NCBI GenBank assembly: GCA_024637295.1
Contig: JAGXFL010000003.1
Span: 1-64,000 of the forward strand
DNA from: Sulfuricurvum sp.
GTDB taxonomy: Bacteria; Campylobacterota; Campylobacteria; Campylobacterales; Sulfurimonadaceae
Direction: 5' to 3'
DNA length: 64,000 bases
Under the pieces are notes generated by a model. It ran no database searches, was not told the DNA's origin, and saw nothing but the letters and a program-made list of their open reading frames with translations. Numbering within the stretch: position 1 is the stretch's first letter; each line of letters opens with the position of its first letter. A program made the translations under genes and the position numbers. Below are positions 53,974 to 63,407 of this stretch, in pieces.

Positions 53974-53984
53974 TTAAACGCTCA

Positions 53985-54755
53985 TCAATTAAACTGACTG
54001 TGCTTTTCTTCCGCAGGCGAAAGGAAATTTAATAATTTAGCTTCGAGTGTACGCGGATTGTCCCCGTGAACGATCCCGATAATCCCTTCAAGCATTACTT
54101 TTTGCTCTTTAATAATATGATGAGACTTAGCTTTCATTTTAGCCCCCATCGGACCAATCAAAACATATGCCCCGAAAATCCCTGTAACGGTCGCGGTAAA
54201 TGCACCTGCAATACCTTCCGCCATCTCTTTTGGATTATCCAATTTTTGAAGCGCCAAAATCAGACCCAAAACGGCTCCTACAAGCCCCATAACCGGTGAT
54301 GTTTCCCCAGCTAGAATCCAATAATGGGCACATCCATGCCAATAATGTTCGGTCTCTTCAATCACCGCTTCCAATGTTTCAGCAATGGTGTCAATTTCAT
54401 TCCCATCGACGGCCATACTAAGACCTTGTTTGAGAAACTCATTATCTAACTCTGAGACCTTTTTTTCAAGAGAAAGAAGCCCGTCACGGCGTGCCATAAG
54501 TGCCAATTCAACAATCTCTTTGATCCGTTCTTCGAGATTAACGGATGATTTCTTGAAATTCATTCCGACACCTTTCCAGGCACCTTTAATATGCTCAGGA
54601 TCAGTACTAACCATGGCTGCCATCAAAGTAGTTGGAATAATAATGATCAGAGAAGTAATGTGAACAACATGAACGGGATTTCCCCCCTCCATCAAGTCCC
54701 CAATGGAAATAGAAGCCATCGCCCCTAATATCCCTAAAATCGTTGTTAAGTCCAC
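53985..54755 (-). CDS. motA: Flagellar motor stator protein MotA
   Basis: A 256-residue stator subunit with four membrane helices, forming the proton channel with MotB. The TTLMAAMVSTDPEHIKGA region, the cytoplasmic loop (ERIKEIVELALMARRDGLLSLE, charged residues contacting FliG) and TM3-TM4 (SPVMGLVGAVLGLI, AFTATVTGIFGAYVLIGP) are all present. The start is GTG at 54755 with AAGGAG five bases before it. motA-motB are co-transcribed. Motility also requires genes outside the window. Confidence 0.95.
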   Translation of the reverse strand: MDLTTILGILGAMASISIGDLMEGGNPVHVVHITSLIIIIPTTLMAAMVSTDPEHIKGAWKGVGMNFKKSSVNLEERIKEIVELALMARRDGLLSLEKKVSELDNEFLKQGLSMAVDGNEIDTIAETLEAVIEETEHYWHGCAHYWILAGETSPVMGLVGAVLGLILALQKLDNPKEMAEGIAGAFTATVTGIFGAYVLIGPMGAKMKAKSHHIIKEQKVMLEGIIGIVHGDNPRTLEAKLLNFLSPAEEKHSQFN

Positions 54756-54845
54756 AAGAACTCCTTTTCTTTTAGCTTAGCGCAATCTTTGCATTTGAAA
54801 TTATCCATTAAATGCTCGATTGTACCTTTTTTTCACTGAAAAGCA

Positions 54846-56015
54846 TTATTCTTTTAATTCTTTAGGATAAAAATATGCATGCAGTATTTTAATAAGAATC
54901 ATTAAAAAAATACTACTTCCCATACTAGCAACGATAAATGTATAATATTCATCATGGGTAATTGCATCTGCTTCAAATCCAAGTGTTGCGATAGCTACCA
55001 TAAATGTTAATGGCATCGAATCACTCAATGCAAATAATATTGTATTTTTAAATCCTAAATATCCAGAATACGCAACCATCGAGCTAATCATACGTATCCC
55101 AATCATCACCCCTGAAAGAAAGAGTGCCATTTGCAATATACTATAATCGCTAAATGCATCTAAAGAAACGGTCGATCCAACATGAATAAAAAAGATAGGA
55201 ACCAAAAATCCAAATCCAAATGACGATAGTTTTTCAGGTAACTCCGTCTTGTGTTTAAAATATGTAGCAATAAATGTCCCTGCCAAAAATGCTCCAAGAA
55301 CAACATCTATTTTTAAATACAGCATCCCCGCTACTAAAATAAACATCAGAGCCATTGAAAAACGAATATCTTGATCCTTTCCATCATCATGTGGCATTAT
55401 CAGTGTTTTAAGCCCAGGATACCACCAAAATAAAATGCGAATTCCTCTGAAAAAGAGAATGAAACCTACTAGAAAGGCAAAGAGTCCTCCAAGCGTCATT
55501 GCAAATTCGCGATTGTAACCATACTCCAATCCACCACTGAGAATAGTCAATGCCATAATACTCATCAACTCACCAATAATCCCTATATTAAGTGCCAATG
55601 CAAGCCATGGCTCATTTTTTCCATATTCTTTAACTAATGCCATCAACATACCCAAAGAAAAAATTGGGAAAAGAACAAGATACACGGCACTTAAATCAAA
55701 ATATAAATATATAGTGAAAGAACAGCCATACAACATTGTAAAATAGATAATTGTTCGTCTTAGCAAAGATGACTTTGCAAATCCAAACTCTTTGAGATTC
55801 ACTTCCATCCCTGCCAAAAACATCAAATATAAAAATCCGACTTTTGCAATGATCGTAAAAAGCTCATTTTCAACCAAAAATCCAAAATAACCGGCGATAC
55901 TCCCCAGTAAAATCTCTACAACGACAACGGGGATTCTCGTCACTTTCGATAAAAAAGGGGAAAACATAATCAGCAACGACAACGTTACAATAACAACACT
56001 ATTACTCATCATCAT
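54846..56015 (-). CDS. CPA2-type sodium(potassium)/proton antiporter
   Basis: A ~389-residue membrane protein of about 12 helices with KefB/NapA-like features: IPVVVVEILLGSIAGYFG, FLAGMEVNL and a later VVLGAFLAGTFIATYF. It has no C-terminal TrkA-N domain, so it is a bare transporter. It probably exchanges Na+ or K+ for H+ across the inner membrane. The start is one of three consecutive ATGs; 56015 overlaps the folP stop (ATGA), while 56009 has better spacing to AAGAGG. It closes the nudH-lysC-hobA-holB-folP run. Confidence 0.85.
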   Translation of the reverse strand: MMMSNSVVIVTLSLLIMFSPFLSKVTRIPVVVVEILLGSIAGYFGFLVENELFTIIAKVGFLYLMFLAGMEVNLKEFGFAKSSLLRRTIIYFTMLYGCSFTIYLYFDLSAVYLVLFPIFSLGMLMALVKEYGKNEPWLALALNIGIIGELMSIMALTILSGGLEYGYNREFAMTLGGLFAFLVGFILFFRGIRILFWWYPGLKTLIMPHDDGKDQDIRFSMALMFILVAGMLYLKIDVVLGAFLAGTFIATYFKHKTELPEKLSSFGFGFLVPIFFIHVGSTVSLDAFSDYSILQMALFLSGVMIGIRMISSMVAYSGYLGFKNTILFALSDSMPLTFMVAIATLGFEADAITHDEYYTFIVASMGSSIFLMILIKILHAYFYPKELKE

Positions 56016-57151
56016 CCTCTTAATGCTTGCCACATTGTAATTGCTTGCATGTGTTCTTTGACATCATGCACTCTTACTATCGTAGCGCCTTCATCGATTG
56101 CTTTGAGATGAAGTGCCAATGTACCGCTAAGTCGCTCATCCGATTCGCTGTGGACAACTTGATCAATCATCGATTTACGACTCGCTCCCACCAGCAATGG
56201 TTTTCCAAAACGTAAAAAATGTTTTTGATGGGTTATTAGTGCCAAATTATCCTCTAATCGTTTTCCAAACCCGATACCGGTATCCAGAATTGTTTTTTTG
56301 ATGCCAAATTTTTCTGCTTTTTCCAGACGTTCTTCAAAAAACTGCCCTACTTCATGAAGGACAGAATCATAATGAGGATTGGTCTGCATTGTTTGAGGGT
56401 TCCCCTTCATATGCATGATCACTGCCGTTGCCTCATAAGAGGCACATAACCGCGCCACCTCATCATTTGCAAGCCCCGTAATATCATTGATAATACTAAA
56501 TCCTTTTTCAAGGGCATAGGCAATAACCAAAGGCTCATAACTGTCCAGACTTAAACGAACTTTATCATGCATACGCTGTGCATACAACATATCAATAATC
56601 GGACGGACTCTGGTCAACTCTTCTGCCGCACTTACCTTTAGGCTATTTGGACGGCTTGAAACACCTCCGATATCAATAATCGCTGCACCCTGAAGTATCA
56701 TCATCTCAATTTTTTCAACAGCCTGTGCTTCTTTAAATCGACTTTGAGCGTAAAAACTGTCGTCGTTAGCATTGATAATACCCATCACTTCAATTTCCAG
56801 ACTATTGTTTTGATGGCAATAACGTTCCAACTCACTGGCCAACAACTTCAAACCAAACGGCTGTGCTTTTTCTTTTTTTGCCAATAACTGAAGCTGTCTT
56901 TCGTTTGCAATCAAAATGGCATCAACTCTGGGTTCAAGAGCAGTTACCGTACCTCTGGGAACAGCAAGATCAGCTCCAACACTCAATGCATCTTGCTTGA
57001 GGATATTAGCCGCACCCACATGCAGATCAACAATTTTGATCAGATGTATTTGCCCCTTGTCATGTAAAATCGATACCCCGCCGACATCAACGTTTAATTT
57101 TTGAAGAGCCGTTTTAAGGTTTATCGTACAGGAGAGATGCTCAACGTACAC
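56012..57151 (-). CDS. folP: Dihydropteroate synthase, long Campylobacterota type
   Basis: Joins p-aminobenzoate to hydroxymethyl-dihydropterin diphosphate for folate. At 379 residues it is ~100 longer than most DHPS; the extra ~115 N-terminal residues have no obvious domain. The core begins with MGIINANDDSF (usual form MGILNVTPDSF) and continues DIGGVSSRPNS, LSLDSYEP, INDITGLA and VGASRKSMI. The long form and altered first motif appear typical of Campylobacterota. The start is GTG with AAGAGGT before it. It overlaps holB by 11 bp and the antiporter by 4 bp. Confidence 0.9.
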   Translation of the reverse strand: MYVEHLSCTINLKTALQKLNVDVGGVSILHDKGQIHLIKIVDLHVGAANILKQDALSVGADLAVPRGTVTALEPRVDAILIANERQLQLLAKKEKAQPFGLKLLASELERYCHQNNSLEIEVMGIINANDDSFYAQSRFKEAQAVEKIEMMILQGAAIIDIGGVSSRPNSLKVSAAEELTRVRPIIDMLYAQRMHDKVRLSLDSYEPLVIAYALEKGFSIINDITGLANDEVARLCASYEATAVIMHMKGNPQTMQTNPHYDSVLHEVGQFFEERLEKAEKFGIKKTILDTGIGFGKRLEDNLALITHQKHFLRFGKPLLVGASRKSMIDQVVHSESDERLSGTLALHLKAIDEGATIVRVHDVKEHMQAITMWQALRG

Positions 57152-57764
57152 GTTTTACCTCTTTGAGGAAATTCATCAATATCATCACAAGAACACTCTG
57201 CAACCGTCCATTCAGCTCGATGAGTCTGAATGCTTTATCAAACCCTTCTATTTGAATCGTTGTCAGGGCCAATCCCTCAACATGGACCGCATGATAAAAA
57301 AGATGCTCTATCAATGCTTTGGCTTCATGCTTTTTCAACTTTTCATGCTCTTTTACCCATGAAAACATCCCCGAAAGGTCTAATGTGCGTAAACTCAGAG
57401 CAATCGTCTCATGGTCTCTTGCATTATGCTCTTGCTTTAGCGATAAACGTGAACGCACCGTAGGTAAAAAAGTACTTTTATTGGGAGCGAGAAGGATAAA
57501 AACAATATTAGGAGGCGGTTCTTCCAAAATTTTCAGCAAAGCATTCTGTGCCGGAATCGTGAAACTTTTAGCACCTAAGATCAATGTCTTCGTTTGCGAT
57601 TCACTTTTATAGGCTTCACTAATGACCTCTTTGGCATCTTCTATCTTAAAATCTTCCCGTATAAAACGGACACAGCGCAAAGGCAAAACCTCGTGTTCTA
57701 TTTCTAGTGATTTCTCTTCAAAATGCTCTGTTATTAAAATAGAGCCTCCACTAGGCGTGAACAT
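57141..57764 (-). CDS. holB: DNA polymerase III delta' subunit, short form
   Basis: A ~207-residue clamp-loader delta'-like protein. It has IPAQNALLKILEEPPPN and a TVRSRLS-type SRC region, which define the DnaX/HolB family. It lacks the N-terminal Walker A region of full-length delta', as is the case for short Campylobacterota HolB. ATG 57764 is chosen over an upstream Met at 57803 because it follows GGGGAG, which is inside hobA. It overlaps hobA by 14 bp and folP by 11 bp. Loader function is inferred from family and neighbourhood. Confidence 0.8.
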   Translation of the reverse strand: MFTPSGGSILITEHFEEKSLEIEHEVLPLRCVRFIREDFKIEDAKEVISEAYKSESQTKTLILGAKSFTIPAQNALLKILEEPPPNIVFILLAPNKSTFLPTVRSRLSLKQEHNARDHETIALSLRTLDLSGMFSWVKEHEKLKKHEAKALIEHLFYHAVHVEGLALTTIQIEGFDKAFRLIELNGRLQSVLVMILMNFLKEVKRVR

Positions 57765-58302
57765 CGATCTCCCCAAATAAAACAGCAGAAAGAGTTTTAT
57801 CAAACATCCGATAGAGCTGTAGAAGTTTGATGTCGATCAAGGAATCATACGACTTCAATGCAAGAGCATTAGGGTAGTTTTCATCCATAATCCACATCAA
57901 TGCATTATCCGTACGCTTAACAATATCCGCACGGCGTTCATCACCGCCTTTACCGATATACCAAAAGAAATATTCCCCTTTATAGGAGAGGTCAAGCATA
58001 TCGCTAAGGGTTTCCATGGCCTCCGCATCCACCAACTGATCGATATGGGGATAAAGACCGTCCAAATAGACGATTGGGATCATCGGACGCTCTTTGAGTT
58101 TTTTATTGATTGTTTCAGTAATATAATGAGAGAACCAGCGACGCTGAGGATCGGTGACAAGGACGATAGTTCGCCCCTGCATGATCTGATCCATAGCACT
58201 GGCTATTTGAGGAATCCATTCATAACGCTGTTCTTCAAACCAACTCATCGATGCGCCCTCAGCTCTGATTGTGTCTAAGGTCCATCGATCAAATTGATGC
58301 AT
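57751..58302 (-). CDS. hobA: HobA-type orisome regulator (DnaA-binding)
   Basis: A 183-residue soluble protein. The SWFEEQRYEWIPQIASA N-terminal helix and overall length match HobA (HP1230 in H. pylori). So does its position between lysC and holB-folP, which is the H. pylori gene order. HobA binds domain I of DnaA and promotes its ordered assembly at oriC, as DiaA does in E. coli. It shares a SIS-like fold with DiaA but little sequence. Overlaps: TAATG with lysC, 14 bp with holB. The call depends on synteny plus weak sequence pattern. Confidence 0.82.
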   Translation of the reverse strand: MHQFDRWTLDTIRAEGASMSWFEEQRYEWIPQIASAMDQIMQGRTIVLVTDPQRRWFSHYITETINKKLKERPMIPIVYLDGLYPHIDQLVDAEAMETLSDMLDLSYKGEYFFWYIGKGGDERRADIVKRTDNALMWIMDENYPNALALKSYDSLIDIKLLQLYRMFDKTLSAVLFGEIDVHA

Positions 58303-59513
58303 TATTGATCCAACGAATACGCGCTGTGAAGTGAACGTACGGCCAATTCCGCATACTTTTCATCAACTACCATCGAGACTTTGATTTCAGAAGTGGAGAT
58401 CATCATGATATTGATGTTTTCACGTGCCATTGTTTGAAAAGCTTTTGCCGCTACTCCGGTATGGGATTTCATACCGACACCGACGATAGAGACTTTACAA
58501 ATACACTCATCGTAACTCGCAGTCCCTATCTCGCCTTCAGCGATAAACGTTTCTACCACACTTTTAGCATCCAACAACTCTGTTTTAGGAACCGTAAAAT
58601 CCAAATGGGTCTTACCGTCGTGTCCTTGTGTTTGAATAATCATGTCAATATTTACACTGTTGTCCGCCAAACGAGTAAAGATATCCGATGCGATTCCCGG
58701 ACGGTCGATGACTTCGAGTAAAGAGACACGTGCTTGATTTTTATCCAGTGCAATGCCGCTAACAAGTGGTTTTTCCATAATATTCTCTTCCTTTGTTATA
58801 AGTGTTCCCTCTGCTGTCGTAAAGCTAGAGCGGGTTACAAGATTTACATTTAATTTTTTAGCCAACTCTACTGAACGATTTTGAAGGACTTTTGCTCCCA
58901 ATGAAGCCAATTCCAACATCTCGTCATAGCTGATACGATCCATCTTGCGTGCTTTTGGCTCGATACGAGGATCCGTCGTATAGATCCCATCAACATCAGT
59001 ATATATCTCACATAGATCGGCTTTCAAAGCTCCTGCAAGAGCTACAGCTGAAAGATCTGATCCTCCGCGTCCCAATGTCGTTACTTGACCTTCTTCACTT
59101 ACGCCCTGAAAACCGGCCACAACGACCACTTTTCCCTGAGCAAGCTGGGCATGCATGGTTGAAGGATCAATACTCTCAATGCGTGCTTTCGTATGAACAC
59201 TGTCCGTCACGATACCAGCTCGACGACCGCTCATAGAAGCTGAGGGATGTCCCATCGCATTAAGGGCAATTGAAAGCAATGCAGCGGTAACCCGTTCACC
59301 TGAACTTAACAGCATATCCACTTCGCTACGCTCAGGGCTAGCGGTATAGTGTTCCGCATAGGCAATCAATTTATTGGTCTCACCGCTCATTGCGGAAACA
59401 ACGACCACAACTTGATGACCTTCTTTGATCGTTTGAGAGACACGGTTAGCGACATTTTGAATCCGCTCCAAATCTCCGACACTGGTTCCACCGAACTTTT
59501 GCACGATAAGCAT
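58302..59513 (-). CDS. lysC: Aspartate kinase
   Basis: Phosphorylates aspartate at the start of lysine, threonine and methionine (and diaminopimelate) synthesis. It has 403 residues. It begins VQKFGGTSVGD, followed by the amino-acid kinase domain (TTLGRGGSDLSAVALA, EIYTDVDGIYTTDPR). Two ACT domains at the C terminus (~265-400) provide amino-acid feedback control. It overlaps nudH (59513) and hobA (58302) by a single base each. Confidence 0.97.
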   Translation of the reverse strand: MLIVQKFGGTSVGDLERIQNVANRVSQTIKEGHQVVVVVSAMSGETNKLIAYAEHYTASPERSEVDMLLSSGERVTAALLSIALNAMGHPSASMSGRRAGIVTDSVHTKARIESIDPSTMHAQLAQGKVVVVAGFQGVSEEGQVTTLGRGGSDLSAVALAGALKADLCEIYTDVDGIYTTDPRIEPKARKMDRISYDEMLELASLGAKVLQNRSVELAKKLNVNLVTRSSFTTAEGTLITKEENIMEKPLVSGIALDKNQARVSLLEVIDRPGIASDIFTRLADNSVNIDMIIQTQGHDGKTHLDFTVPKTELLDAKSVVETFIAEGEIGTASYDECICKVSIVGVGMKSHTGVAAKAFQTMARENINIMMISTSEIKVSMVVDEKYAELAVRSLHSAYSLDQ

Positions 59514-59983
59514 TACAGATACCCCTTGGCTCTAAAATGTGAAATGACGACTTCATAAATCGGTTTTTTAAAATGGGCGATTTTTCCATTGAGTTCTTCT
59601 AATCCTACAAAACCATATTGCATAAATTCTGGATGTTTTGTGTCCAAATTGATTTTAGCATTGTCTTTGAGGCGAACCAAAAAATAGCGTTGTTTTTGTC
59701 CTGCAAACGGAGCCATCTTAGCCGCTACGTGTGCCGGAAAGTCATACGATATCCACTCGGGATACTCAGCGATCACTTCCACTTTATTCGTTCCTATTTC
59801 TTCTTTTAGTTCACGAAAAAGAGCCTCTGTAGGAGTTTCTCCCTCATCGATTCCCCCTTGCGGAAACTGCCAGACTCCTACTAGATCACTACGTTCAGCA
59901 ATGAAAATCTGCTTCTCTTGCGGATACGCATTAGAGACAATAATAGCAGCGACATTTGGACGATAAAACTTTTGTTGGCTCAT
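59513..59983 (-). CDS. nudH: RNA pyrophosphohydrolase / dinucleoside polyphosphate hydrolase (Nudix)
   Basis: A 156-residue Nudix hydrolase with the box [22 protein letters not shown] (GX5EX7REUXEEXGU) and [11 protein letters not shown] and WQFPQGG stretches typical of RppH/NudH. It removes pyrophosphate from RNA 5' ends and/or hydrolyses Ap4A-type dinucleotides. It is the first gene of the nudH-lysC-hobA-holB-folP-antiporter run, coupled to lysC by a one-base overlap. The symbol rppH is also used. Confidence 0.93.
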   Translation of the reverse strand: MSQQKFYRPNVAAIIVSNAYPQEKQIFIAERSDLVGVWQFPQGGIDEGETPTEALFRELKEEIGTNKVEVIAEYPEWISYDFPAHVAAKMAPFAGQKQRYFLVRLKDNAKINLDTKHPEFMQYGFVGLEELNGKIAHFKKPIYEVVISHFRAKGYL

Positions 59984-60042
59984 TCGCTATCTTTTTTCCT
60001 ATAATTGTAGGGTAATCACCATTAAAAAAAGTATAATTCGCC

Positions 60043-61104
60043 ATGCTTTTATACATTCATATCCCTTTTTGCGACAGCAAATGCTCTTATTGTGCTTTTA
60101 ATTCCTATGTTGACAAGTTTTCGCAGCGCGAACGCTACATGAACGCACTGAGTGTTCAACTCGAAACCGAGCTCAAACGTTTTAACGTCAACCCTTCAAA
60201 CCGCATCGAAACGGTTTTTATCGGTGGCGGGACCCCTTCAACCGTTGATCCAAAACTCTATGCTCCAATATTTGAGCGTATTACCCCCTTTTTACAAAAA
60301 GATGCTGAAATCACCTCCGAAGCCAACCCTAACAGTGCTACGTATGAATGGCTGGAGGGGATGAGAGCCTTGGGTGTTAACCGTATCAGTTTCGGGGTTC
60401 AAAGTTTCAACGATGAAAAACTCAAAACCCTCGGACGTGCGCACAATACAGACCATGCGATAGAAGCGATTAAAAATGCCTCACTCATAGGTTATGAACA
60501 CCTTTCATTAGACTTAATATACGGTGTTCAAGGCGATACCAAAGATCTGTTACTCAGTGATATAGACCAAGCCTTCCAACTGCCTATCGATCATATCAGC
60601 CTCTATTCTCTCACCATTGAGGAAGAGACCGCATTCGAGAAACTACCTGAAATGGCAAGTGAACAACTTGATCTCACCCAATGGCTTTTTGATGAAATAT
60701 CTATCAGAGGCTTTGAACAGTATGAAATTTCGAATTTTGGCAAATATAAATCACAGCATAATCTAGGCTATTGGAAACATAAACCCTACATCGGACTGGG
60801 TGCCGGAGCTGTCGGATTTTTAAACTCCATCCGCTTTTACCCAACCACCGACATCGAGGCATATATTGATGCACCACTAACTATCAAAGAAGAAATTTTG
60901 ACCGATTCAGAGCTATTCAATGAAAAACTTTTTTTAGGATTCAGAAGCTGTGTAGGTGTAGAGGAAATCCTCCTATCAAAAGCGCATCTCTCACAAATAA
61001 AGACACTTGTGGACGGTGGCTTTTTAGAGTCTCGAAATGGACGCTATTACAATCAAAACTTCTTACTGGCAGATGAAATCACCCTAAGAATTGAAGGGTA
61101 TTAG
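60043..61104 (+). CDS. hemW: Radical SAM haem chaperone HemW (HemN-like)
   Basis: A 353-residue radical SAM protein with C10-x3-C14-x2-C17 (FCDSKCSYCAF). The fourth Cys of true HemN (CxxxCxxCxC) is missing, which points to HemW, a haem-binding chaperone, rather than coproporphyrinogen dehydrogenase. Typical stretches are FIGGGTPS, SFGVQSFND and DLIYGVQGDT. It has its own upstream region, divergent from nudH across 59 bp. The tatB gene follows after 74 bp. Confidence 0.88.
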   Translation: MLLYIHIPFCDSKCSYCAFNSYVDKFSQRERYMNALSVQLETELKRFNVNPSNRIETVFIGGGTPSTVDPKLYAPIFERITPFLQKDAEITSEANPNSATYEWLEGMRALGVNRISFGVQSFNDEKLKTLGRAHNTDHAIEAIKNASLIGYEHLSLDLIYGVQGDTKDLLLSDIDQAFQLPIDHISLYSLTIEEETAFEKLPEMASEQLDLTQWLFDEISIRGFEQYEISNFGKYKSQHNLGYWKHKPYIGLGAGAVGFLNSIRFYPTTDIEAYIDAPLTIKEEILTDSELFNEKLFLGFRSCVGVEEILLSKAHLSQIKTLVDGGFLESRNGRYYNQNFLLADEITLRIEGY

Positions 61105-61178
61105 AATCCTCCTTTAAACATAATTTTGATAGAATCGCTCCAATTATTTAAAAATTAAACAATAAGCAGGCAAATACT

Positions 61179-61556
61179 ATGTTTGGAATGGGCATCACAG
61201 AAATTTTTCTTATCGCTATTGTCGCTATACTCTTTTTAGGACCCGACAAACTTCCTTCCACAATGGTCGAAATCGCCAAATTTTTCAGAAGCGTTAAGGG
61301 AACTATCAATTCTGCGAAGGCAACGATCGAAGATGAAATCAAACTGTCAGGTATCAAGGATAGTGTCCTAGATTACCAAAAAGAACTGACCAATGCAAGT
61401 ATGGAATTGACCAATATGACTGACTTCAGCAAAATCGGTGCCGATGTAACCGAAATAGGCAAAGATTTAACCCTTGAGCTACCTGCCTCTGCACCCGCCG
61501 CACCCAAAGAACCCGAAGTTGTAACCTTCGCTCCGAAAAATAAAGAGGAAGCTTAA
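61179..61556 (+). CDS. tatB: Twin-arginine translocase subunit TatB
   Basis: A 125-residue protein with the TatA/B N terminus (MFGMGITEIFLIAIVAILF, then LGPDKLP) and an amphipathic helix (STMVEIAKFFRSVKGTINSAKATIEDEI). The longer, Pro/Ala-rich C terminus and Glu8 favour TatB over TatA. With TatC it receives folded Tat substrates; two probable substrates are encoded in this window. The stop overlaps the tatC start by one base. tatA is not in the window. Confidence 0.92.
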   Translation: MFGMGITEIFLIAIVAILFLGPDKLPSTMVEIAKFFRSVKGTINSAKATIEDEIKLSGIKDSVLDYQKELTNASMELTNMTDFSKIGADVTEIGKDLTLELPASAPAAPKEPEVVTFAPKNKEEA

Positions 61557-62338
61557 TGTTTGATGATCTACGTCCTCACTTAGTAGAACTGCGTAAACGT
61601 CTTGGTATCAGCGTTGCGGCTGTTATTATTATGTCCATTGTCATGTGGAGTTTTCATGATGCTTTACTTACATGGATTACACAACCCCTTATCGATGCAC
61701 TAACTGCTACAGCTAAAGTCTCCCGTAAAGCCGCTCAAGGGATGATCGTCACACGAGAACTATCCGAAGCTTTTTTCGTTGCTATGAAAGTCTCTTTTTT
61801 TGCAGGACTTCTCGCGGCACTGCCGATCATACTCTCCCAGATATGGCTTTTTATAGCACCGGGCCTTTATGCCAATGAGAAAAAAATGATGATCCCAATC
61901 GTCGTAGGCGGAACAGCAATGTTTTTAATAGGAGCATCGTTTGCTTACTATTTTGTAACCCCTATGGGATTTGCGTTTTTTATCGAATTTGGAAGCGCTA
62001 CGTTTGTTCCAATGTATAACATCTCAGAGTATGTAGAGTTTTTCACCAAAATATTATTTGGTTTTGGACTTGCCTTTGAGCTTCCCGTTTTTTGTTACTT
62101 TTTGGCTTTGATGGGGCTTATTGATGATCGTATGATGAAAAGTTTCTTTCGCTATGCTATCGTCTTGATCTTTATTCTAGCGGCACTTTTGACCCCTCCG
62201 GATGTCCTTAGCCAAACGATGATGGCAATCCCCCTTATCATTCTTTACGGTATTTCCATCCTTATTGTTGCTGCTGTCAATCCAGCACCAAAAGAAGAGT
62301 TAGCAGCATTAGAAGATGAAGAAGAGACGATTGACTAA
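61556..62338 (+). CDS. tatC: Twin-arginine translocase subunit TatC
   Basis: A 260-residue membrane protein with six predicted helices. Signatures include DDLRPHLVELRKRL at the N terminus, FFAGLLAALPIILSQIWLFIAPGLYANEKK, FAYYFVTPMGFAFF and FGLAFELPVFCYFLALMG with the conserved Glu. TatC recognises the twin-arginine signal. It overlaps tatB by one base and queA by 23 bp. The C-terminal tail is acidic (LEDEEETID). Confidence 0.97.
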   Translation: MFDDLRPHLVELRKRLGISVAAVIIMSIVMWSFHDALLTWITQPLIDALTATAKVSRKAAQGMIVTRELSEAFFVAMKVSFFAGLLAALPIILSQIWLFIAPGLYANEKKMMIPIVVGGTAMFLIGASFAYYFVTPMGFAFFIEFGSATFVPMYNISEYVEFFTKILFGFGLAFELPVFCYFLALMGLIDDRMMKSFFRYAIVLIFILAALLTPPDVLSQTMMAIPLIILYGISILIVAAVNPAPKEELAALEDEEETID

Positions 62339-63356
62339 AGACCCGCTTCTGACTTCCAGTTATGAGTACCATCTTCCAGACGGTCTCATAGCGACCCACC
62401 CCGTTCACCCAAGAGACCATGCAAGACTTCTTGTCTACAACCGAAAAGACCGTTCCATTACCCATACACGCTTTGATAAATTGAATGATTTTTTACCCAA
62501 AGAGTGTGCTGTTATTTTCAATGACACCAAGGTAATAAAAGCCAGACTTTATGGAAAAAAAGAGAGCGGTGGTGCTATTGAGCTGCTCATCAACCGCCCC
62601 ATCGACGCTTACACCATCAATGTCTACATCAAGGGACGAGTCAAAAACGGTACGTTCCTGCACTTTGACCACAAAGTGTCGGCTACAGTTACAGCACTGC
62701 ACGATGACGGATCACGTGAGGTGGAATTTTCTCTAGAAAATATCCCTTTACGCTTCGAAGATCTGTTACCCCTGTTGGATAAAATAGGTCATATCCCTTT
62801 ACCACCTTATCTTGGACGTGAAGATAACTCTGAAGATGAACGGGAATACCAAAGTGTTTTTGCCGCTTATGAAGGGGCAGTTGCAGCTCCTACCGCGTCA
62901 TTGCATTTTACCGATGAACTTTTCAATGAGTTATGCGAACAACATCAACATGCCTTTGTAACCCTTCATGTAGGTTCAGGAACGTTTAAACCTGTTGAAT
63001 GTGCCACCATTACCGATCATCCGATGCACTCAGAGTATTTTGAGATAAGAGATAAAACACTTGACCTAATCCAAAGTCCAACACCCTTGTTATGCGTAGG
63101 GACAACATCCACACGCACCGTTGAATACCATGTCCGAACCGGTGAAGCACATGGAGAAGCCAACCTCTTTTTGCACCCCCATAATCCCCCCTTACGAGTT
63201 GATTATCTACTCACAAACTTCCATCTTCCCCAATCAACCCTTCTAATGCTGGTTGCCTCTTTTATGGGACTGGAAGAAACACATCGCCTCTACCAGTGCG
63301 CAATTGATGAAAAATACCGCTTTTTTTCCTATGGAGATGCGATGTTAATACTATGA
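62316..63356 (+). CDS. queA: tRNA preQ1(34) S-adenosylmethionine ribosyltransferase-isomerase
   Basis: Adds the ribosyl part of SAM to preQ1 in tRNA to give epoxyqueuosine. It has 346 residues. Conserved stretches include LPDGLIATHP, VIFNDTKVIKARLYG, PLPPYLGR, RTVEYHVRTG, TNFHLPQSTLLMLVASF and YRFFSYGDAMLI. The ATG lies inside tatC (23-bp overlap). A TTG at 62331 is an alternative giving LTKDPLL. This tatB-tatC-queA order also occurs in Helicobacter. Confidence 0.95.
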   Translation: MKKRRLTKDPLLTSSYEYHLPDGLIATHPVHPRDHARLLVYNRKDRSITHTRFDKLNDFLPKECAVIFNDTKVIKARLYGKKESGGAIELLINRPIDAYTINVYIKGRVKNGTFLHFDHKVSATVTALHDDGSREVEFSLENIPLRFEDLLPLLDKIGHIPLPPYLGREDNSEDEREYQSVFAAYEGAVAAPTASLHFTDELFNELCEQHQHAFVTLHVGSGTFKPVECATITDHPMHSEYFEIRDKTLDLIQSPTPLLCVGTTSTRTVEYHVRTGEAHGEANLFLHPHNPPLRVDYLLTNFHLPQSTLLMLVASFMGLEETHRLYQCAIDEKYRFFSYGDAMLIL

Positions 63357-63370
63357 TTTTGTCATAAATG

Positions 63371-63379
63371 TGATAAAAT
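63371..63379 (+). promoter_or_regulatory. Putative -10 region of the sulfite-oxidase-like gene
   Basis: TGATAAAAT resembles an extended -10 (TG-A-TAAAAT) 28 bases before the ATG at 63408. Spacing fits. AAAGGG at 63395-63400 is the ribosome binding site. Confidence 0.4.
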
Positions 63380-63407
63380 TACGTAATATTAATTAAAGGG
63401 ACTATTT

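Noticed and set aside
60043-61104. Oxygen-independent coproporphyrinogen dehydrogenase HemN
   Set aside because: The fourth Cys of the HemN CxxxCxxCxC motif is missing; HemW fits better.
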